Assembly: GCA_025453975.1 (NCBI GenBank)
Contig: JALOPI010000040.1
Span: 1-44,941, forward strand
DNA: 44,941 nucleotides
Source: Syntrophobacteraceae bacterium
GTDB taxonomy: Bacteria; Desulfobacterota; Syntrophobacteria; Syntrophobacterales; Syntrophobacteraceae
Direction of reading: 5' to 3'
A model generated the notes under the pieces. That model was given only the letters and a program-made list of their open reading frames with translations. It ran no database searches and was not told the DNA's origin. Shown one piece after another: positions 41,532-44,941 of this stretch (the first letter of the stretch is position 1; each line of letters starts with the position of its first letter). Position numbers and translations under genes: made by a program.

Positions 41532-43919
41532 ATGGGCAAGGAAACAGTCGAAAAGCTGAAGGGATTCAAAGGATTCCGCCTCACCCACCTGCCGGAGGAC
41601 GAGCCCCTCTCTCCCGGGCATCGCGCGTGCCAGGGCTGCGGCGAGATTGCGGCGCTGCGCATGGTCATGAAGGCCCTCGGGAAGAACGTGGTCGTGGTGA
41701 GCGCCACGGGTTGCATGGAGATCGTGACCTCTCCCTATCCCCAGACGGCCTGGAACGTGCCGTGGCTGCACGTGGCTTTCGAGAACGCATCGGCGGTGGT
41801 GAGCGGGGTGGAGTCGGCCTACAAGGCCATGATCCGCAAGGGGAAAATCCAGGATGAGGACACGGTATTCCTGGCCTACGGCGGGGACGGGGCCACGGCG
41901 GACATCGGCCTCCAGTCGCTGAGCGGTGCCCTGGAGCGGGGCCACAATTTCGTCTACGTCTGCCTCGACAACGAGGCCTACATGAATACGGGCATCCAGC
42001 GGTCCTCGTCCACCCCTTACGGGGCCATGACCACCACGAGCCCCCCCGGGAAGAACAGCATCGGCCAGTCCACATGGAAGAAGAACATGCCGGCCATCGT
42101 GGCGGCTCATGGCATCCCCTATGTGGCCACGGCCTCCCCGGCCTTTCCGGTGGACCTCATGAACAAGGTGCGCAAGGCGGCCATGATGCCCGGGCCGGCC
42201 TACATTCACATCTATTCACCGTGCCCCACGGGGTGGCGTGCCAGCCCCGAGACCAGCATCGAGCTGGCCAGGCTGGCGGTCCTGAGCCGGGTCTTCCCGC
42301 TCTACGAGGTCATCGACGGCAAGTGGATCCATTCGCAGCCCGAGAAGGCAGCCTGTGGGGCGGCCTGCCCGGCGGGCATCGACATTCAGGGGTTCGTGGG
42401 ACTCATCGCCGGGGGCCGGTTCATGGACGCTCTCAAGGTCATCAAGCGGGACAACCCCCTTCCGGCCATCTGTGGCCGCGTGTGCCACCATCCCTGCGAG
42501 CTGGTGTGCGGGCGCTCCCATGCCGACGGGGCCGTGGCCATCGAGTATCTCAAGCGATTCGTGGCGGACCTGGATCTCAAGAGCGAGTCGGTGTTCATCC
42601 CCGAGAAGCGGGGCGAGAAGAAGGACAAGGTGGCGATCATCGGAGCCGGTCCGGCCGGGCTCACGGCGGCGTATTTCCTGGCCATCGAGGGGTACCCGGT
42701 GACGATCTTCGACAACATGCCGGAGCCTGGAGGATGGCTGGTATACGGCATTCCCGAGTTCAGGCTCCCGAGGGATGTCATGAAGGCCGAGATCGACATC
42801 ATCCGCAAGCTGGGCGTGGAATTCCGGATGGGGGTCGAGGTCGGGAAGGATGTTTCGCTGGAGGACCTTCGCAGCCAGGGCTACCATGCCTTCTTCATCG
42901 CCGTCGGAACCCAGAGGAGCCTCAAGCTGAGGATTCCGGGCGAGGATCTGGAAGGTGTTTTCGCGGGCGGCGACTTCCTCAAGCAGGCCAATCGGGGGGA
43001 GGTGGCGGGACTCTGGGGTAGCCGCGTGGCCATCGTCGGCGGCGGCAACGTGGCCATGGATTCGGCCCGCACGGCGCTGCGGCTGGGAGCCAAGGAAGTT
43101 TACGTGGTCTACCGTCGCAGCCGGCAGGAGATGCCGGCCGGCGAAGAGGAGATCGTGGAGGCCGAGGAGGAGGGCATCCAGTTCCAGTTCCTGGCGGCTC
43201 CCGTCGAGATCCTCGGGGACGGCAAGGGAAAAGTCAGGGAGATGCGCTGCGTTCGGATGCAGCTGTGCGAGCCCGACGAGAGCGGCCGGTGCCGGCCTGA
43301 GCCTGTTGGTGGATCGGAGTATTCCATCGAGGTGGACACGGTCATTGCAGCCATCGGATTGGGGACGGATCTCGGCATGTTTGGGAACGGCTCTTCAGCC
43401 TGGCAGCCGACTCTGACGGACTGGGGGACCATCGAGGCCGATCCGGTCACCTATGCCACGTCCATCCCGGGGGTCTTCGCGGGAGGAGACGTGGTGACAG
43501 GCGCGGCCACGGTTGTGGGGGCCATCGAGGCCGGCAAGGAAGTGGCTGTCTCCATCGACCGCTACCTGAGCCGCAAGGACCTGGCCAGGGGGCGGGCGGC
43601 CACCGGCGCCCGCAAGGATCTGCCGGCCGAGGCCTCGGCCCTGAAGGGTCGCCGGGCGGCCATGCCTCGGCTCCACGGAGAAGATCGCAAACGGACCCAG
43701 GACGAGGTGCTCATCGGCTTCAGCGAGCAGCAGGCGATGCAGGAAGCCCGGTGCTGCCTCCACTGCGGCGTCACGGGAGGTGAGGACAGGGTCACGGTGG
43801 CGGAATACTTCAAGAAGCAGCGCCGCTTCCGTCATCTGACGGATGTTGAGGTTGAGAAGATCCAGAAGCGGGTGGACGAGGAATACGAAACGCTCCTCGA
43901 ACGATGCGGGCTCAGGTAG
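41532..43919 (+). CDS. porB: Composite PorB: beta subunit with an inserted NfnB/GltD-like flavoprotein module
   Basis: 795 residues from ATG 41532 (ACGAGGA upstream; ATG 41523 is an alternative). Residues 1-272 are a PorB core: CQGCGE, ATGCMEI, TPP/Mg site [21 protein letters not shown], then SRVFPLYEV. Residues about 273-752 are an NfnB/GltD-like module: Fe-S cysteines [10 protein letters not shown] (near 275) and [13 protein letters not shown] (near 314), FAD motif IIGAGPAG (near 370), NAD(P)H motif [10 protein letters not shown] (near 501), and a last CCLHCG (near 740). Residues 753-795 ([17 protein letters not shown]...) are the standard PorB C-terminal tail, so the flavoprotein lies inside PorB rather than at its end. 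The reading frame is continuous. Such an enzyme could pass electrons from pyruvate to NAD(P) as well as ferredoxin; that is inference. Confidence 0.87.
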   Translation: MGKETVEKLKGFKGFRLTHLPEDEPLSPGHRACQGCGEIAALRMVMKALGKNVVVVSATGCMEIVTSPYPQTAWNVPWLHVAFENASAVVSGVESAYKAMIRKGKIQDEDTVFLAYGGDGATADIGLQSLSGALERGHNFVYVCLDNEAYMNTGIQRSSSTPYGAMTTTSPPGKNSIGQSTWKKNMPAIVAAHGIPYVATASPAFPVDLMNKVRKAAMMPGPAYIHIYSPCPTGWRASPETSIELARLAVLSRVFPLYEVIDGKWIHSQPEKAACGAACPAGIDIQGFVGLIAGGRFMDALKVIKRDNPLPAICGRVCHHPCELVCGRSHADGAVAIEYLKRFVADLDLKSESVFIPEKRGEKKDKVAIIGAGPAGLTAAYFLAIEGYPVTIFDNMPEPGGWLVYGIPEFRLPRDVMKAEIDIIRKLGVEFRMGVEVGKDVSLEDLRSQGYHAFFIAVGTQRSLKLRIPGEDLEGVFAGGDFLKQANRGEVAGLWGSRVAIVGGGNVAMDSARTALRLGAKEVYVVYRRSRQEMPAGEEEIVEAEEEGIQFQFLAAPVEILGDGKGKVREMRCVRMQLCEPDESGRCRPEPVGGSEYSIEVDTVIAAIGLGTDLGMFGNGSSAWQPTLTDWGTIEADPVTYATSIPGVFAGGDVVTGAATVVGAIEAGKEVAVSIDRYLSRKDLARGRAATGARKDLPAEASALKGRRAAMPRLHGEDRKRTQDEVLIGFSEQQAMQEARCCLHCGVTGGEDRVTVAEYFKKQRRFRHLTDVEVEKIQKRVDEEYETLLERCGLR

Positions 43920-44231
43920 CCCGGATCCGTGCCACCGGCCGGAGCCTTGATCTGGCCGGGCACGAATCGGGCCTGGAGCGGCCACGTGGCCATGCGGTCT
44001 GGCTCAGTACCCCCTGTGGGATGAGCGTGGGCCGAAGCCACGGCCCACCATGCGGATTGACGATCGTTGAATCTGTAGTGCCGTCGTCCCCATCCAGGGT
44101 GAAGAGCGCACACGGAGGTCCGCTCGACGTTGCGCCCGCGGCTGACCCGGCCTTTCAAGACCGAAAGACCGAACCTTTCTGTTGACAAGCCGGGGGCCTT
44201 CTGTTAGAGAAGGCCTTCGTTTCACACATGG
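43920..44231. other. Intergenic region: hairpin and tRNA promoter
   Basis: 312 bases. A GC-rich hairpin at 43928-43964 (CGTGC...CCGGCC with GGCCGG...GCACG, no T-run) follows porB. The remainder has no gene; the tRNA-Asn promoter is at 44182-44210 and overlaps an 8-bp inverted repeat (GGCCTTCT/AGAAGGCC). Confidence 0.55.
44182..44210 (+). promoter_or_regulatory. Promoter of tRNA-Asn
   Basis: TTGACA, 17-base spacer, TAGAGA, ending 21 bases before the mature tRNA. The perfect -35 box is typical of stable RNA genes. Confidence 0.6.
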
Positions 44232-44304
44232 TCCCCGGTAGCTCAACCGGCAGAGCGGGTGGCTGTTAACCACTAGGTTGGCGGTTCGAGTCCGTCCCGG
44301 GGAG
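44232..44304 (+). tRNA. tRNA-Asn (GTT)
   Basis: Complete cloverleaf: acceptor TCCCCGG with CCGGGGA, D arm GCTC, anticodon loop CTGTTAA with GTT, T arm with GTTCGAGTC, discriminator G and encoded CCA at 44305-44307. A terminator follows directly. Confidence 0.97.
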
Positions 44305-44315
44305 CCAGCAAAATC

Positions 44316-44352
44316 AAGGGCTTAGATCGAATGGTCTAAGCCCTTATGTTTT
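44316..44352 (+). terminator. Rho-independent terminator of tRNA-Asn
   Basis: AAGGGCTTAGA and TCTAAGCCCTT form a perfect 11-bp stem with an 8-base loop, then ATGTTTTTG. Confidence 0.92.
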
Positions 44353-44941
44353 TGTTCCCCACAGTATTCCCCACACTCCAGACGACACCCCTCAAACTCA
44401 CCCTGAGCTTGTGCTCAGACCGCCACCACATCTCAATCCGTATTCCCAACCTGTATCATGGAAATCAGAGAAAAATGATGGAGCTCGGCCGTGGAAGGAG
44501 GACAAGAACCACGGGGCCTTTGACACTGCCTGATTGCCAGGCAGCAATGAATCGTCCATCCCCAACGCCGATAGATGGCTTCGCCAGCTCGCGGTATGTG
44601 CTCGACTGCGAATGTGAGATGACGAGCGGATAAAGGTGGACGTTTTGCGAAGTGAGCGAACAAAACGAAGAAAGTCCCCGGAATCACCGAAGTCGTTCGG
44701 AGCCCGATGGACTTCCTCGCTTCAGTGCAATGCGGTAGAGCCTCCCTCTTGGCCCTGGGATCGGCCTCATTGCAGAACCCCACCTCAACGCTCTCCTGCC
44801 TCATTGGACCGAAATCTTCCCCAAACCCTCGTGAGTTTTCCGGCCGTTCTCAAGTCAACAGTTCTTCAGATCCGAAAAACCCCGATTGCTGGAAGAAGGC
44901 AACATGCCCGGATCGTACCCGTTGTGCAGCTCAGGCCCGTC
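44353..44941. other. Terminal intergenic region with small hairpins
   Basis: About 590 bases to the window end without a believable gene. It contains CTGCCT-N7-AGGCAG (about 44526-44544) and the compound inverted repeat at 44641-44714. No integrase or other mobile gene is seen inside the window. Confidence 0.5.
44641..44714. repeat. Compound inverted repeat, possible intergenic repeat element
   Basis: CGTTTTG-N13-CAAAACG (44641-44667) is followed by AAGTCC...GGACTT (44672-44714) enclosing CCGAA-GTCG-TTCGG. The nested hairpins resemble REP-type elements but the sequence is different from the copies at 10044 and 22571. Confidence 0.4.

Noticed and set aside
41532..43919. Assembly join or frameshift producing the long PorB
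   Set aside because: The frame is continuous with normal codon use, and the PorB C-terminal tail returns in frame at the end, which a chance join would not do.
1..44941. CRISPR arrays, insertion sequences, prophage
   Set aside because: No regularly spaced direct repeats, transposase, integrase or phage structural gene was found. A tRNA-Asn at 44232 could serve as an attachment site, but nothing mobile follows within the window.

Overview
The window is GC-rich, densely coded chromosome from an anaerobic bacterium, most likely a Desulfobacterota (former Deltaproteobacteria) lineage close to the Syntrophobacter-type sulfate reducers and syntrophs. Four things suggest this: a MetV-MetF methylene-tetrahydrofolate reductase operon with long HdrA and MvhD subunits, two UGA-encoded selenocysteines, a four-subunit pyruvate:ferredoxin oxidoreductase, and an EF-G of the mitochondrial-EFG1-like (spd) type. 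No plasmid, prophage, insertion sequence or CRISPR array is visible.

Layout. 1-96: tail of an unidentified gene. 519-9666 (minus): one operon read hdrA - mvhD/HTH (Sec) - hdrA - mvhD (Sec) - metV - metF, with a promoter near 9773-9801, three upstream 10-mer repeats, a palindrome in the leader and a terminator at 397-431. 10044-10177: palindromic repeat element. 10314-14563: small cytochrome-b5-like protein, then a CHASE4 histidine kinase overlapping a receiver-GGDEF-EAL regulator. 14583-20347 (minus): thiC with its TPP riboswitch, a small multidrug exporter, a peroxiredoxin and a three-gene ABC export system. 20844-27026 (plus): murI, a b5-like/membrane fusion protein, two small proteins, a cyclophilin, a metallophosphoesterase and a Ser/Thr kinase with a DUF1566 tail. 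27128-30795 (minus): an unknown protein, a RecA/DnaB-fold ATPase and EF-G. 31109-35444 (minus): two peptidoglycan enzymes and a Cys-rich small protein. 35761-39307 (plus): tadA, two tRNA-Ser, dnaX, ybaB, recR. 39482-43919 (plus): porG, porD, porA and a composite porB. 44232-44304: tRNA-Asn and terminator.

How it fits together. The hdr/met operon and the por operon sit on the two sides of acetyl-CoA metabolism: MetVF acts on methylene-/methyl-tetrahydrofolate of the Wood-Ljungdahl pathway, and Por interconverts pyruvate and acetyl-CoA. Both are wired to flavin and iron-sulfur modules that exchange electrons among ferredoxin, NAD(P)H and probably other carriers. The strongest novel signals are: (1) two MvhD proteins each with one UGA/Sec, at different conserved cysteine positions; (2) PorB in which a complete NfnB/GltD-like FAD/NAD(P)H module is inserted before the conserved PorB C-terminal tail; (3) a run of 12 G in dnaX at about codon 429, where slippage would give a gamma-like short product; (4) the dnaX N-terminus running into the 3' end of tRNA-Ser.
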